Assembly: GCF_000195315.1 (NCBI RefSeq)
Contig: NC_015389.1
Location: 124,001 to 188,000, forward strand
DNA from: Coriobacterium glomerans PW2
Lineage (GTDB): Bacteria > Actinomycetota > Coriobacteriia > Coriobacteriales > Coriobacteriaceae
Direction: 5' to 3'
DNA length: 64,000 nt
The position numbers and the translations under genes were made by a program. The notes below the pieces were generated by a model. The model ran no database searches and was not told where the DNA came from. It saw only the letters and a list, made by a program, of their open reading frames with translations. Below are positions 49,971-61,560 of the stretch, piece by piece (within the stretch, counting starts at the first letter, position 1; each line of letters opens with the position of its first letter).

Positions 49971-51422
49971 ATGAACAGATCGAAACGCACGAACAGATTC
50001 AGACCACCCATCAAAATTATTCTCTCGCTTCTCGCCGCCGCGCTGTTTGCGTTGGCGATCGGCCCGAGCGTCGCGCAGGCGGCACCGCAGCCTTTCGCCG
50101 GCAACAAGCTGACCGTAACGAACCTTCACAAATTCGACACCGTGAGCATTTACAGGATCGTCACGATCTCGGTCGACCCGCAGACCAACGTCCAATCCTA
50201 CGAGTTCACCGCAGATTTCGGCATAACGAAAGCCCAGTGGGAGCGCGATGCCAAGGATGCGACGAACCTGCAGGCGGATGCGAACAAGATCGCACAGTAC
50301 GTGCATGACAACGACGGGTCGCAGGCCCTCGATAAGAAATCGAAGAACTCACCGGGTGAAAGCGTCGAGTTCGATGGGCTCTATGCGGGGCAGTATCTGG
50401 TCGTCGTCACGAACGAAGATGATTTGACGCGCGTCTTTCAGAACACCGTCGTCTCCGTGCTGCCCGCCAAACAGGCCGACGGCTCCTTCGCGCCCGCAAA
50501 CGTCTCGGCTGCTATCAAGTTTACGGATTTGTCGGGCACGGGCGTCAACAAGCTCGTCAACGGCAAAAAATGGGAGGACCGGATTGATAACGGCGACACC
50601 GCAAAATTCACGATCACCAGCGTGATTCCCCAGTACGCCGACCCCTCGACGCGCACCTTCATGTTCTCGGACTCGATGACCATGGGCTTAGACTACCAGC
50701 ACGATCTCAAGGTCGCAGCGGGCACGACCGAGTTGACGCTCGGTACCGACTATGCGATCGGCGACAAGGTCAATTTCTTCCACACGATCACGATTCTGCC
50801 CAGCGCGCTCGGAAAATACGCCAATCAGCCGATCACCATCACCTATTCGGCAAAGTTTGTCACCACCGGAAATCGTCCGGTATATGCCAGAGCAGAATCG
50901 AATACGGTTTATCTGAAATTCTCACCGAACTCGGTGGGAGCGAACGCGGATGATGAGATAAAGATCGTGAGCAGCAATGTCAGCATCACCATTTACGGTC
51001 TCCATCTCAAGAAGATATCAAGCACGGACGGCCACGCGCTCGCCGGTGCGGAGTTCTCGGTCCGAGCTCCCGGAGGCGCAGAGGTCGCTACCGCGAAAAC
51101 AGATGCCCAGGGCAACGTGAACATCGTCGGTGCCCTCGCTGCGCAAAAGGACTACACGCTGAAGGAGACGAAAGCTCCGGCCGGGTACGCGCCGGTAGCG
51201 GATATGCACTTCACCATTGAGAGCAGATTGGTTCAAGATTACAAAGGCTACCAGTATGATCTGGGCAACATCAAGGACACGCCAACCGGCTTCGATACGC
51301 TGCTGCCCACCACGGGAGGGCCGGGAACGATCGCTGTGACCGCTGTCGGCGTGTTCATCGTCGCGGGCACCGCCGCATGGATCATCCGGTCGCGTCGACG
51401 TCGAGATGTGCCGACGGCCTAG
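49971..51422 (+). CDS. LPXTG-anchored fimbrial major pilin subunit
   Basis: The predicted protein of 483 residues has a signal peptide (ILSLLAAALFALAIGPSVAQA), a D2-like N-terminal pilin domain, a middle isopeptide-type domain, a C-terminal SpaA/Cna-B domain with the E-box LKETKAPAGY, the sorting signal LPTTG at 445-449, a hydrophobic helix and an RSRRRRD tail. It is likely the backbone of a sortase-assembled pilus. ATG at 49971 follows AGGAGGT. The class C sortase gene starts 8 bases after the stop. No tip or minor pilin gene is adjacent, so the pilus may be a homopolymer. Confidence 0.9.
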   Translation: MNRSKRTNRFRPPIKIILSLLAAALFALAIGPSVAQAAPQPFAGNKLTVTNLHKFDTVSIYRIVTISVDPQTNVQSYEFTADFGITKAQWERDAKDATNLQADANKIAQYVHDNDGSQALDKKSKNSPGESVEFDGLYAGQYLVVVTNEDDLTRVFQNTVVSVLPAKQADGSFAPANVSAAIKFTDLSGTGVNKLVNGKKWEDRIDNGDTAKFTITSVIPQYADPSTRTFMFSDSMTMGLDYQHDLKVAAGTTELTLGTDYAIGDKVNFFHTITILPSALGKYANQPITITYSAKFVTTGNRPVYARAESNTVYLKFSPNSVGANADDEIKIVSSNVSITIYGLHLKKISSTDGHALAGAEFSVRAPGGAEVATAKTDAQGNVNIVGALAAQKDYTLKETKAPAGYAPVADMHFTIESRLVQDYKGYQYDLGNIKDTPTGFDTLLPTTGGPGTIAVTAVGVFIVAGTAAWIIRSRRRRDVPTA

Positions 51423-51429
51423 ATCTGAT

Positions 51430-52305
51430 ATGGGCCGCAAACGCGCTGCGAGCATCTGCCTTGCCGCGTTCGGACTGTTGATCGGAGCGGCGATGATCGC
51501 CTACCCGGCGATGAGCTCGTGGCTGCATCAGCAGGCGCAGAATCGCGTCGTCCAGCAGCAGGGAGCTGAGATCCGAAGGAATTCAGATACCAAACTCGTT
51601 GAGGAACGCGCGCGGGCCATCGCGTACAATGAACGACTGCGCGCCGGTGGCCCGTCCGTGTCCGATTCCTTTGGGAGCTCAGCCGCGCGTTCGACTGACG
51701 CGGAATACGACGCGATCATGAATCTGAGCGGTGACGGCGTCATGGGCACGCTCATCATACCGGCGATCGACTTCACGATGCCGATCTACCATGGCGTCGC
51801 AAAGACTACGCTTCAGCAAGGTGTCGGTCATCTTCCGGGTACGTCGCTGCCGATCGGCGGCCCGTCGACCCATGCCGTGCTCTCCGGCCACACCGGCCTG
51901 CCGTCCGCCAGGATCTTCGATGACCTCGACCGCGTGCGGGTCGGCGATTATTTCGTCGTAGCGGCTCTCGGTGAGGACCATGCGTATCGCATCACGTCGA
52001 TCGAAGTCGTGCGCCCCGATGAGACCGACAGTCTGCGCGTGCGCGAGGGCGCCGATCTCGTCACACTGGTGACCTGCACGCCCTACGGTGTCAATACGCA
52101 TCGCCTTCTCGTGCACGGGGAGCGCTGCCCCGTCCCCGATGAGTGGGGCAGGCACGAGCGGAGCGAAGCGTCTCGTGCAGGTCGTGGCGCATCGCTCGAT
52201 GCAGAGCTGCTGCGATCGATGGCGATCGGGGCTGCGGCTGCGGTCATCATCAGTCTGTTCCTCATCTTCTGGTCGCGCCGGCGCTCTCGGCGCCATCGTA
52301 GCTAG
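51430..52305 (+). CDS. Class C (pilin-polymerising) sortase
   Basis: The predicted membrane protein of 291 residues has an N-terminal helix (ASICLAAFGLLIGAAMIAYP), a sortase domain with catalytic His in LSGHTGLP, Cys in TLVTCTPYGVNTHR and the following Arg, and a C-terminal helix plus basic tail (FWSRRRSRRHRS). The two helices and the position after a pilin mark a class C enzyme that links pilin subunits. ATG at 51430 lacks a clear ribosome site; an in-frame ATG at 51406 that overlaps the pilin stop is an equal alternative. Genes of the operon are just these two. Confidence 0.9.
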   Translation: MGRKRAASICLAAFGLLIGAAMIAYPAMSSWLHQQAQNRVVQQQGAEIRRNSDTKLVEERARAIAYNERLRAGGPSVSDSFGSSAARSTDAEYDAIMNLSGDGVMGTLIIPAIDFTMPIYHGVAKTTLQQGVGHLPGTSLPIGGPSTHAVLSGHTGLPSARIFDDLDRVRVGDYFVVAALGEDHAYRITSIEVVRPDETDSLRVREGADLVTLVTCTPYGVNTHRLLVHGERCPVPDEWGRHERSEASRAGRGASLDAELLRSMAIGAAAAVIISLFLIFWSRRRSRRHRS

Positions 52306-52531
52306 ATTCACGGGTCTCTTGAGCCTTTCCCCATAAAATAGATCGCTTCATTACCATTTTGTTTCCAAATACGCTTTTCGGAGCAGTTGGTGCTCTGTCG
52401 TACTAAAGTTCATCCACACGTATTGACGATCATCTCGCTCATGCGAGGTGCTCCGGATCGATTGCGTACGGCGGTGCGGCAACGCAGCCGCCTCGTCTGA
52501 TCGCCGAATTCGGAGGAAAGGGGATGCCACT
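52306..52531. other. Intergenic region, no gene seen
   Basis: The stretch between the sortase and the importer genes has short frames only. A TTGACG hexamer occurs near 52424, but no good -10 box is spaced from it, so I do not call the importer promoter. The last bases contain the GGAGGAAAGGGG ribosome site of the next gene. Confidence 0.45.
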
Positions 52532-54172
52532 ATGCCTGGAAGCAGAAACATGTTCAGCAGGCGGCGGTTCATCGAGATGCTCGGCATCTCCGCTGCCGGG
52601 TTTGGCCTCATAGGGGTTGCCGGCTGCGGTGGAGATGCCGGCGGGGACGGACGGGGCGGTTCGAGCGGTGCTGCCGGCAGCGGGGGTGCACTCGCGGACT
52701 CGCTGGTGTACGGGCAGGGAGCCGAGCCCCGCTCGCTCGATCCGGCATATTATGATGACGGCGAGTCGGCGAAGATCGCTTGCAACATCTACGATGGGCT
52801 GTACTGCTACGGCGCCAAGGACGCGAAGGTCGCTCCGGCGCTGGCAGAGGCGCTCCCTGAGATCAGCGACGACGGTCTCGTGTACACCATCAAGCTCAAA
52901 AAGGGGATCAAATTCCATGACGGGACCGACTTCAACGCCGAGGCCGTGAAGAAGTCCATTGAGCGCCAGCTGGCCCCCAACGCAGATTCCGATATGCCCT
53001 ATGCCACCTTCGTCTACGGCGAGGAGTCAATCGGTACGGGTGTGGAGAAGGTCGAGGCACCGGATGATGCCACGGTGAAGATCACGCTTCGTGCGCCCTC
53101 GACCCCGTTCCTGAAAAACCTTGCTATGTCAATCGCCGCGCCGATCGTGTCACCTGCAGCCGTCGAGAAGGCAACGGGGGGCAATATCGGAGAGGCACCC
53201 TGTGGCACCGGTCCGTACAAGTTCGTGAAGTGGACGAAATCCGACTCCATCACGCTCGAGGCCAATCCCGACTACTGGGGCGATGCGCCCAAGACGAAAA
53301 ACGTGGTGTTCAAATTCATCCTCGAGAACAACACGCGGGTGACGTCGCTGCTCAATGGCGAGTGCGACGTCATCGACGGCATCGACCTGTCGAGCACCAC
53401 CACGATCACCGATGGAGGCTACGATCTGTTCGCCGAAGACGGCATGACGCTCAACTACATGGCGTTCAATACCGAGAGCGGCAAGTGCGTCGACCGGGAT
53501 GTCCGCCGCGCCATCGCCCAGGCGATCAACGTTTCCGAGATCGTCCAGGCCGTCTACGGCAAGTACGCCACGGTCGCAAACTCTGTGATGCCGACTTGGA
53601 TGGCATCCTATGACAAGGATATCAAGCAGACCGCGTTCGACGCCGATGCGGCCAAGAAGACGCTCAAGGACAAGGGCATCACCGAGCTGAATTGCATCAC
53701 CTACTCCAATCCGCGTCCCTACAACGCCAAGGGCGGCCAGGTTCTCGCCGAGACCATCCAGGGCTATCTGGAGAAGGTCGGCGTGAAGCTGAATATCACC
53801 ACCTATGATTGGACGACCTACAAGAACAAAGTCGCGACCGATCCGTTCGACGTGTGCTTCTACGGATGGCAGGGCGACAACGGTGACCCGGACAACTTCA
53901 TGAACCTGTTGGCGGACTCCAACTGGTCAATGAATGTTTCGCGCTTCAATGATGCGGACTACAGGGCTCTCATCGCCAAGGGGCTCGAGACGCCCGACGG
54001 TGAGGAGCGCGATGAGATCTACCGGCGGTGCGAGCAGATGGTTGCGGACGAACAGATCTGGTTGCTCATCTCCCATGCGCAGAATCTGTGCGGCGTGAGC
54101 CCCAAGGTGAAGGACTTCTACTACCATCCCACAGGCGCGGTGTTCCTCAAAGACGTGAGCAAGCAGGCCTGA
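52532..54172 (+). CDS. ABC importer substrate-binding lipoprotein, family 5 (Opp/Dpp/Nik)
   Basis: The predicted protein of 546 residues has a twin-arginine-like signal (SRRRFIEMLGISAAGF) ending in a lipobox VAG-Cys32, then the family-5 binding protein fold (LVYGQGAEPRSLDPAYYDDG, IKFHDGTDFNAEAVKKS). It would be lipid-anchored outside the membrane and bind peptides, nickel or other solutes. The Tat-like motif is unusual for this family but does occur in actinobacteria. The five genes from here to 58526 form one importer. Confidence 0.9.
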   Translation: MPGSRNMFSRRRFIEMLGISAAGFGLIGVAGCGGDAGGDGRGGSSGAAGSGGALADSLVYGQGAEPRSLDPAYYDDGESAKIACNIYDGLYCYGAKDAKVAPALAEALPEISDDGLVYTIKLKKGIKFHDGTDFNAEAVKKSIERQLAPNADSDMPYATFVYGEESIGTGVEKVEAPDDATVKITLRAPSTPFLKNLAMSIAAPIVSPAAVEKATGGNIGEAPCGTGPYKFVKWTKSDSITLEANPDYWGDAPKTKNVVFKFILENNTRVTSLLNGECDVIDGIDLSSTTTITDGGYDLFAEDGMTLNYMAFNTESGKCVDRDVRRAIAQAINVSEIVQAVYGKYATVANSVMPTWMASYDKDIKQTAFDADAAKKTLKDKGITELNCITYSNPRPYNAKGGQVLAETIQGYLEKVGVKLNITTYDWTTYKNKVATDPFDVCFYGWQGDNGDPDNFMNLLADSNWSMNVSRFNDADYRALIAKGLETPDGEERDEIYRRCEQMVADEQIWLLISHAQNLCGVSPKVKDFYYHPTGAVFLKDVSKQA

Positions 54173-54326
54173 GGGCGCGGAGCTCCCACCAGCTGAAGAG
54201 CTGTCCAGAAGATGTAGCGATCCGCCTCGGGCGGCTGGCGAGCGGGTATCGGACGCGTCCGTCGCTGCGGTGCGAACGCGCTTCGCCATCGATCGCATCC
54301 GAGCATCGCATGAGAAGGGAATCGTC

Positions 54327-55346
54327 GTGTTCAACTATGTTCTCAAGCGAATCCTCATGGTGATTCCGGTTCTTCTCGGTGTGACGGTCATCATCTTTCT
54401 CATCACGCGCGTACTCGCCCCCGACCCGGCTCCGGTGGTTTTGGGCGAGCACGCCACCGAGGCGGCGATGGCGGCATGGCGCACCGACAACGGACTGAGC
54501 GATCCGATCTGGATGCAATTCATCAATTTCGTCTCCGGTGCGATCCGCGGCGATCTTGGCATGTCCTATTACACGCATCAGTCGGTGACCGCCGAGATAG
54601 GTTCGCGCTTCCCGGCGACCGCCGAGCTCGCCGTCTGCGCCATCATCTTCGCATCCATCATCGGAGTGGCGCTCGGCGTGATCTCAGCGGTCAGGAAGAA
54701 CAGGGCGGCAGATCATATCAGCATGATCATCGCTCTCATCGGCGTCTCCATGCCTATATTCTGGTCGGGTATCCTGCTCATCCTGCTTTTTGCCGGCATG
54801 CTGCACGTGCTGCCCTCGAGCGGGCGCATATCCCCGCTGCTGCAGCCGACCGGGGGGACCGGGTTTTTCCTCATCGACGCACTCATCCAGGGTAGATGGT
54901 CCTCTCTGGCCGATGCACTCGTCCATCTCATCATGCCCACGATCGCCCTGTCGCTGTACTCCATGGCGATCATCACCCGTATGACCCGCTCGAGTATGCT
55001 CGATACCTTGGGCGAGGACTATGTGCGCACCGCACAGGCGAAGGGTCTGACACGGGGTCGCGTCAACATCAGGCACGCGCTGCGCTGCGCGATGCTCCCG
55101 GTTTCAACGGTCATAGGCTTGCAGTTCGGCAGTCTGCTCGGAGGCGCGCTGCTCACCGAGACGGTTTTCTCATGGCCCGGGATCGGCAAATTTGCGGTTG
55201 ATAGCGTGCTCAAGAGCGACTTTCCCTGCGTCCAGGGCATCGTCTTGCTGATCGCTGTGATCTTCGTGTTCATGAATCTTCTGGTGGACATCATCTACGC
55301 CTATCTGGATCCCCGTATCAAATACGGCGCGTCAAAGGAGGCGTGA
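54327..55346 (+). CDS. ABC importer permease, DppB/OppB family
   Basis: The predicted protein of 339 residues has six helices. The N-terminal FNYVLKRILMVIPVLLGVTV and the EAA-type loop DYVRTAQAKGLTRGRVNIRH (permease motif) are typical for OppB/DppB. The start GTG at 54327 is favoured by AAGGGA six bases upstream. It forms the channel with the DppC-type protein encoded next. The reading frame ends four bases after the next GTG codon, but the next gene is called at ATG 55352. Confidence 0.9.
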   Translation: MFNYVLKRILMVIPVLLGVTVIIFLITRVLAPDPAPVVLGEHATEAAMAAWRTDNGLSDPIWMQFINFVSGAIRGDLGMSYYTHQSVTAEIGSRFPATAELAVCAIIFASIIGVALGVISAVRKNRAADHISMIIALIGVSMPIFWSGILLILLFAGMLHVLPSSGRISPLLQPTGGTGFFLIDALIQGRWSSLADALVHLIMPTIALSLYSMAIITRMTRSSMLDTLGEDYVRTAQAKGLTRGRVNIRHALRCAMLPVSTVIGLQFGSLLGGALLTETVFSWPGIGKFAVDSVLKSDFPCVQGIVLLIAVIFVFMNLLVDIIYAYLDPRIKYGASKEA

Positions 55347-55351
55347 TCGGA

Positions 55352-56368
55352 ATGGAGAGAAGTGAGATGGTCGCTTCGACTGTCCAGTCGGCATCTGCCA
55401 GCCAAGCTGCCGTCAGGGCGGCAGATTCAGACGACGCGGAATCGGCGGTTGGGCTCGGAGCTGGCGGGGTCCGCGCCGCGCTCGGACCGACCGGCGTCGG
55501 TGAGCGCGAGGTGCGAGAAAGCATCTGGAAGGACGTCGCGACGGGCATCATATCGAACCGAGCATCGCTTGCGAGCGGAATCTTCATCGCCCTCTTGGCG
55601 CTCGTCGCCATCGTGACCAAGCTGTTCCCCCAGATCCTACCCTTTGATCCGAACGTGCAGGATCTCAGCCTTTCGCTGCAAGCACCTAGTGCGGCTCACC
55701 TGTTCGGGACCGATCTGCAGGGCCGCGATATCTTCTGCCGCGTGCTCGTCGGCACGCAGATCACGCTGAGCGTCGGTGTCGCTGCGGTCGCGTTCTCCCT
55801 TTCCGCGGGTGTGCTCCTGGGGGCGGTGGCGGGCTACAAGGGTGGTCGCGTCGACACCATCATCATGCGTGTCATGGATATGATGCTCGCTATCCCCTCG
55901 ATCCTGCTCGCTATCGCCATCATGGCTGCGCTCGGTCCGGGCATCGAGAAGGCTGTGATCGCGATCGGGCTGGTGTCCATCCCAGAGTACGCGCGCATCG
56001 TGCGATCCGAGATCCTCTCGATCAAAGAGCATGACTATATCGCCGCAGCGCGCGTGATCGGCGATTCGAACTTCGAAATAGTGTTCAGACACGTCCTGCC
56101 CAACGTTATGCAGTCCATCATCGTGCGCGCGACTCTCGGCATATCCTCGGCCGTGCTCGATGCGGCAGCGCTGGGATTTCTCGGGCTCGGTGTCCAGCCG
56201 CCCTGCGCCGAGTGGGGCGATATGCTCGGGCGCGGTCGCAACGATCTGCTTCGTGCATCTTGGCTCATGTTGTATCCCGGGCTTGCGATCACGTTGAGCG
56301 TCCTTGCGTTCAACCTGCTGGGCGACGGGATCAGGGATGGCTTGGATCCCAAGGCGAGGAAGAGGTGA
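55352..56368 (+). CDS. ABC importer permease, DppC/OppC family
   Basis: The predicted protein of 338 residues has a longer-than-usual N-terminal cytosolic part (about 75 residues, Ala/Ser/Gly-rich), then six helices with the EAA-like [20 protein letters not shown] motif. ATG at 55352 is chosen because AGGAGG at 55336 is then about ten bases away; GTG at 55343 overlaps the previous stop and has only one base of spacing. It pairs with the DppB-type permease. Confidence 0.89.
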   Translation: MERSEMVASTVQSASASQAAVRAADSDDAESAVGLGAGGVRAALGPTGVGEREVRESIWKDVATGIISNRASLASGIFIALLALVAIVTKLFPQILPFDPNVQDLSLSLQAPSAAHLFGTDLQGRDIFCRVLVGTQITLSVGVAAVAFSLSAGVLLGAVAGYKGGRVDTIIMRVMDMMLAIPSILLAIAIMAALGPGIEKAVIAIGLVSIPEYARIVRSEILSIKEHDYIAAARVIGDSNFEIVFRHVLPNVMQSIIVRATLGISSAVLDAAALGFLGLGVQPPCAEWGDMLGRGRNDLLRASWLMLYPGLAITLSVLAFNLLGDGIRDGLDPKARKR

Positions 56369-56373
56369 GGCAG

Positions 56374-57492
56374 ATGCTGCTATCGGTCGAAAACCTTTCC
56401 ACCGATTTCCCGACGAAGCGAGGCGTCGTTCATGCGGTCGAAAACGTGAGCTTCACGGTGGGGGAGAGCGAGATCGTCGCTATCGTGGGAGAGTCCGGCT
56501 CGGGCAAATCGGTCATGAGCCTGTCGATCATGGGTCTTCTCTCCGACCCCGGCCGCGTTGCCGCGGGGACGATCGATTTCATGGGTGCAGATCTTGCGAC
56601 CGTCTCCGAACGGGAATACCGCGGCCTGCGCGGTCGCGATATCGCTATGATCTTTCAAGAGCCCATGACGTCGCTCAACCCCGTGTATCGCGTTGGGGAC
56701 CAGATCATCGAGGCCATCCGCGCTCATGAGCGGCTGAGCAGGAAAGAGGCTCTGGAGCGAGCGATCGAGCTGCTGGACAAGGTCGGGATCCCCTGTCCCC
56801 AGCAGCGAGTGCGCGACTATCCGCATCAGATGTCGGGTGGCATGCGTCAGCGCGTCATGATCGCCATGGCCCTCGCCTGCAACCCCAAGCTGCTCATCGC
56901 AGATGAGCCGACCACGGCGCTCGATGTGACGATCCAGGCTCAGATTCTCGATCTTCTGCGGCGGCTGCGCGAGCAGACCGGCATGGCGGTTCTTCTGATC
57001 ACCCACGATCTGGGCGTGGTATCCGAGACGGCCGACCGCGTGGTGGTCATGTACTGCGCTCAGGTCGTTGAAGAGGCCCCCGTGCGAGAGCTGTTCGATC
57101 GGCCCTTGCATCCCTATACTCTGGGATTGCTGAGATCCATCCCGCGGCTTCAAGATGACGATGCGAAGCGTCTCTACATGATCCGCGGCACCGTACCCAA
57201 TCCGCTTGAGATGCCTGCAGGATGCCACTTCTCAGATCGCTGCGATTCATGCATGGAGATCTGTCGCCAGCGGGTGCCGGATCTCGTGGAAGTCGACGGT
57301 CATAAGGTGCGCTGCTTTCTGTATGAGGATTCCGACGGCGCGCGCAAAGACGATGACGGCATCGCCGCAGGCGAGGCCCGAGCTCTCGCCGATGCCGAGA
57401 CGGCGCGTCAGATCGCTGCGGCCGATGCCCTGCTGGAGGCCGAGGATATCCGAGAGACCGAGATAGAGGAACATGAGGGCGTGAAGCGATGA
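56374..57492 (+). CDS. ABC importer ATPase, DppD/OppD family
   Basis: The predicted protein of 372 residues has Walker A GESGSGKS, signature [12 protein letters not shown], Walker [13 protein letters not shown] and the C-terminal oligopeptide/dipeptide transporter segment with cysteines ([17 protein letters not shown], then VRCF), which may hold an Fe-S cluster as reported for DppD. After it an acidic tail of about 50 residues is not typical of the family. It powers the importer together with the DppF-type ATPase, whose gene overlaps by 4 bp (ATGA). Confidence 0.93.
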   Translation: MLLSVENLSTDFPTKRGVVHAVENVSFTVGESEIVAIVGESGSGKSVMSLSIMGLLSDPGRVAAGTIDFMGADLATVSEREYRGLRGRDIAMIFQEPMTSLNPVYRVGDQIIEAIRAHERLSRKEALERAIELLDKVGIPCPQQRVRDYPHQMSGGMRQRVMIAMALACNPKLLIADEPTTALDVTIQAQILDLLRRLREQTGMAVLLITHDLGVVSETADRVVVMYCAQVVEEAPVRELFDRPLHPYTLGLLRSIPRLQDDDAKRLYMIRGTVPNPLEMPAGCHFSDRCDSCMEICRQRVPDLVEVDGHKVRCFLYEDSDGARKDDDGIAAGEARALADAETARQIAAADALLEAEDIRETEIEEHEGVKR

Positions 57493-58526
57493 GCGATATC
57501 AGACAGACAGAGGTTCCTGCGTCGGCTTCGGATCGAGATATCCTTCTTGAGGTCCAGCATCTGACGAAGCGCTTCGTGGGGAAGTCGAGCTTTCTGGGCA
57601 AGACGCTCTCACACGTTCACGCCGTTGACGATGTGAGCTTTCGCATCCGTCGCGGAGAGGCGTTCGGCCTCGTGGGGGAATCGGGCTGCGGGAAGACGAC
57701 AGTGGGCAAGCTCCTCGTCAATCTGCTCGAGCCCACATCGGGCAAGATCATCTTCGAGGGCCGGGACCTCACAGCGATGGGCTCCCGACAGCGCACCGCT
57801 CTGTGTCGCGACATCCAACTGATTTTTCAAGATCCCTACTCGTCGCTCGACCCCCGCATGCGCATCGGAGATATCATAGCGGAACCGATCATCACCAACC
57901 GGATCCTGCCGCGCGAGAAGGTTGAGGAGCGGGTGTGCGAGCTGCTGGAGTGCGTAGGGCTGGCGAACTATATGCGCAACCGCTATCCACATGAGTTCTC
58001 CGGCGGTCAGCGTCAGCGGGTTGGCATCGCGCGCGCTCTAGCCGTGAGGCCGAAGCTCATTGTCTGCGATGAGCCGGTGAGCGCACTCGACGTCTCCATT
58101 CAGGCGCAGGTGCTGAATCTGCTGGCCGATCTGAAAGAGCAGTTCGGGCTCACCTATCTGTTCATCGCGCACGGCCTGAACGTGGTCAAGCACGTCTCTG
58201 ACCGCGTAGGCGTCATGTATCTGGGAAAGATGATGGAGATCGCACCGAAGCGAGATCTCTATGCCGAGCCGCTGTCCCCCTACACGCAGGCGCTGCTCTC
58301 GGCTATCCCCTCTGTCGACCCGGCTTCCAAGCGCCAGCGCATCATCTTGGAGGGCGATGTCCCATCGCCGATCGACCCGCCCGCCGGCTGTCGTTTCGCC
58401 AGCAGATGCTTCGCCAAGGTCGACCGCTGCGGTAGCGTCATGCCGGCGCTCACGCAGATTCGTCCTGGGCACTGGGCGGCATGCCATCGCTTTTGCGATT
58501 CCCCATTGTGCGACGCGAACTCTTGA
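57489..58526 (+). CDS. ABC importer ATPase, DppF/OppF family
   Basis: The predicted protein of 345 residues has Walker [10 protein letters not shown], signature [12 protein letters not shown], Walker [13 protein letters not shown] and the oligopeptide transporter C-terminal region with [14 protein letters not shown]. The first 35 residues carry a basic, loop-rich insertion between the first strand and Walker A ([12 protein letters not shown]). It is the last gene of the importer operon. No terminator is obvious after it; the following 360 bases change to lower GC. Confidence 0.93.
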   Translation: MSDIRQTEVPASASDRDILLEVQHLTKRFVGKSSFLGKTLSHVHAVDDVSFRIRRGEAFGLVGESGCGKTTVGKLLVNLLEPTSGKIIFEGRDLTAMGSRQRTALCRDIQLIFQDPYSSLDPRMRIGDIIAEPIITNRILPREKVEERVCELLECVGLANYMRNRYPHEFSGGQRQRVGIARALAVRPKLIVCDEPVSALDVSIQAQVLNLLADLKEQFGLTYLFIAHGLNVVKHVSDRVGVMYLGKMMEIAPKRDLYAEPLSPYTQALLSAIPSVDPASKRQRIILEGDVPSPIDPPAGCRFASRCFAKVDRCGSVMPALTQIRPGHWAACHRFCDSPLCDANS

Positions 58527-58890
58527 CATCGAGGCAAGTCCAATGGGTTGTCCGAGGTCGTTCTAGGGATATGAAGTAGGGGATACGACTTGATCTCCTA
58601 TCTCACAGTTGGGGAGCTGAACTGCCTTGCGCAGTGCGACTATAAGCGCAAGCGGGACTGCATTTAAGGTGATATTATCGTTTATCGCGGCTCTCGCCAA
58701 CATTTGATCTCGTGACAGCGTTCATACATCATGCAAAGTTCAGCGGTATGCGGATACCCCATGAGAGATACAAGAGGTGGATTATCGGCCGATCAGTTAA
58801 GTCAATATATTTGCCTGTCAAAGAGTTGCAAAGGAGGCTTGCATTCTCAATCAGTCTTTTTATCCTTTAGGCTGTCTGAAGGAGTGCAAC
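58527..58890. other. Intergenic boundary: GC drop at the edge of the beta-glucoside module
   Basis: Base composition changes from GC-rich to AT-rich over this stretch, and codon use in the three genes that follow (58891-62967) is clearly more AT-rich. No gene, att site or insertion sequence is visible. ATCGGCCGAT (about 58783-58792) is a short palindrome of uncertain meaning. Confidence 0.5.
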
Positions 58891-59802
58891 ATGCTTATTA
58901 TTGAGAAGCTCAAGGTAACAGAAGAGATGTCCGAGGCGGAAGCGGCGATCGCCGCTTATCTTTTGGAACATGGTAGAGATCTGAAAAGATACTCGATTCG
59001 CGATCTTGCTGACTCCGCGTATGCCTCTCCTGCCACGGTAGTGCGGTTATGCAAGAAGCTTGGTCTGTCTGGGTTTACGGAGCTGAAAAGTCGCCTTTTG
59101 GACGAACTTGCCTATTTTGAACAGAAACAAGACGAAGTCGATGCAAACTTTCCCTTTTCTCGCGAAGATTCACTAATGAGGACTGCTAATCGTATTTCCC
59201 AGCTCCATATGCAGACAGTTGCGGACACCATGAAACTCTTGCGATTTGGGGATCTTCAAAAGGCAATTCGTTTACTGCAGCAGAGCAGGCGTGTTTACGT
59301 TTTTTCGTTTGGAACATCATTAAATCAAGCAGAGTCATTCTTAGAGAATATGTTGAAAATCGGTCGGGAAGTTGTAATCCAGAGCAATCTGAATTATCAG
59401 ATTTATCAGGCAAAATGTATGTCTGCACGTGACTTGGCGATAGCGATATCCTATTCAGGTGAGACAGAAAAAATTCTATTTATTGCCCAGATTTGTCATA
59501 AGAATCACGTACCTTTGATTGCCATTTCATCGTATGGCGAGAACACACTTACTTCGTATTCAGATTGTAAGCTGACTATATCAACCAAGGAGCATCTATT
59601 CGATAATATGGCTAACTTCAGTATGCATGTTTCTATTAACCTGCTACTTGATGTTTTATACTCAGGTCTATTTTTAGTTGATTATGACACAAATTACAGG
59701 CATAAGATCGATGTGACTAAGCAATTTGAATTCAACAGACATTCGCAAACCGATGCTTTAATGCGCGGCGATCTATGGAATCCGGAACGAAAAACTTGCT
59801 GA
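58891..59802 (+). CDS. RpiR-family regulator with SIS domain
   Basis: The predicted protein of 303 residues has an N-terminal HTH_6 (LADSAYASPATVVRLCKKLG, then LSGFTELKSRL) and a C-terminal SIS sugar-phosphate-isomerase-like domain (RVYVFSFGTSLNQAESFLEN, AIAISYSGETEKI) that senses a phosphosugar. Codons are much more AT-rich than in neighbours to the left. It heads a beta-glucoside module and probably controls the GH1 gene that follows; a 10-bp inverted repeat (59927-59950) lies between them. Confidence 0.9.
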   Translation: MLIIEKLKVTEEMSEAEAAIAAYLLEHGRDLKRYSIRDLADSAYASPATVVRLCKKLGLSGFTELKSRLLDELAYFEQKQDEVDANFPFSREDSLMRTANRISQLHMQTVADTMKLLRFGDLQKAIRLLQQSRRVYVFSFGTSLNQAESFLENMLKIGREVVIQSNLNYQIYQAKCMSARDLAIAISYSGETEKILFIAQICHKNHVPLIAISSYGENTLTSYSDCKLTISTKEHLFDNMANFSMHVSINLLLDVLYSGLFLVDYDTNYRHKIDVTKQFEFNRHSQTDALMRGDLWNPERKTC

Positions 59803-59926
59803 ATGTATTAATTGCAGGACCGAACTTAAGAGCCGCTATGGAGTAATGTATCGAACTTCGTTTTGCTTACCGTTCAGCGGAGAATTGAGCCTTTCGTCTT
59901 ATCTGGAACTTGCTTTCCGATATCCA

Positions 59927-61447
<1,521 letters not shown>

Positions 61448-61560
61448 GCACAGCCTCTGCATTCATATAGTTTTAAGTATGTCCGACTTGATAAAACAAA
61501 TAAATCTCTGACCGGATCGATCACACATTTCGGGCCTTTCAATGCGCAAAAGGAGTACTC

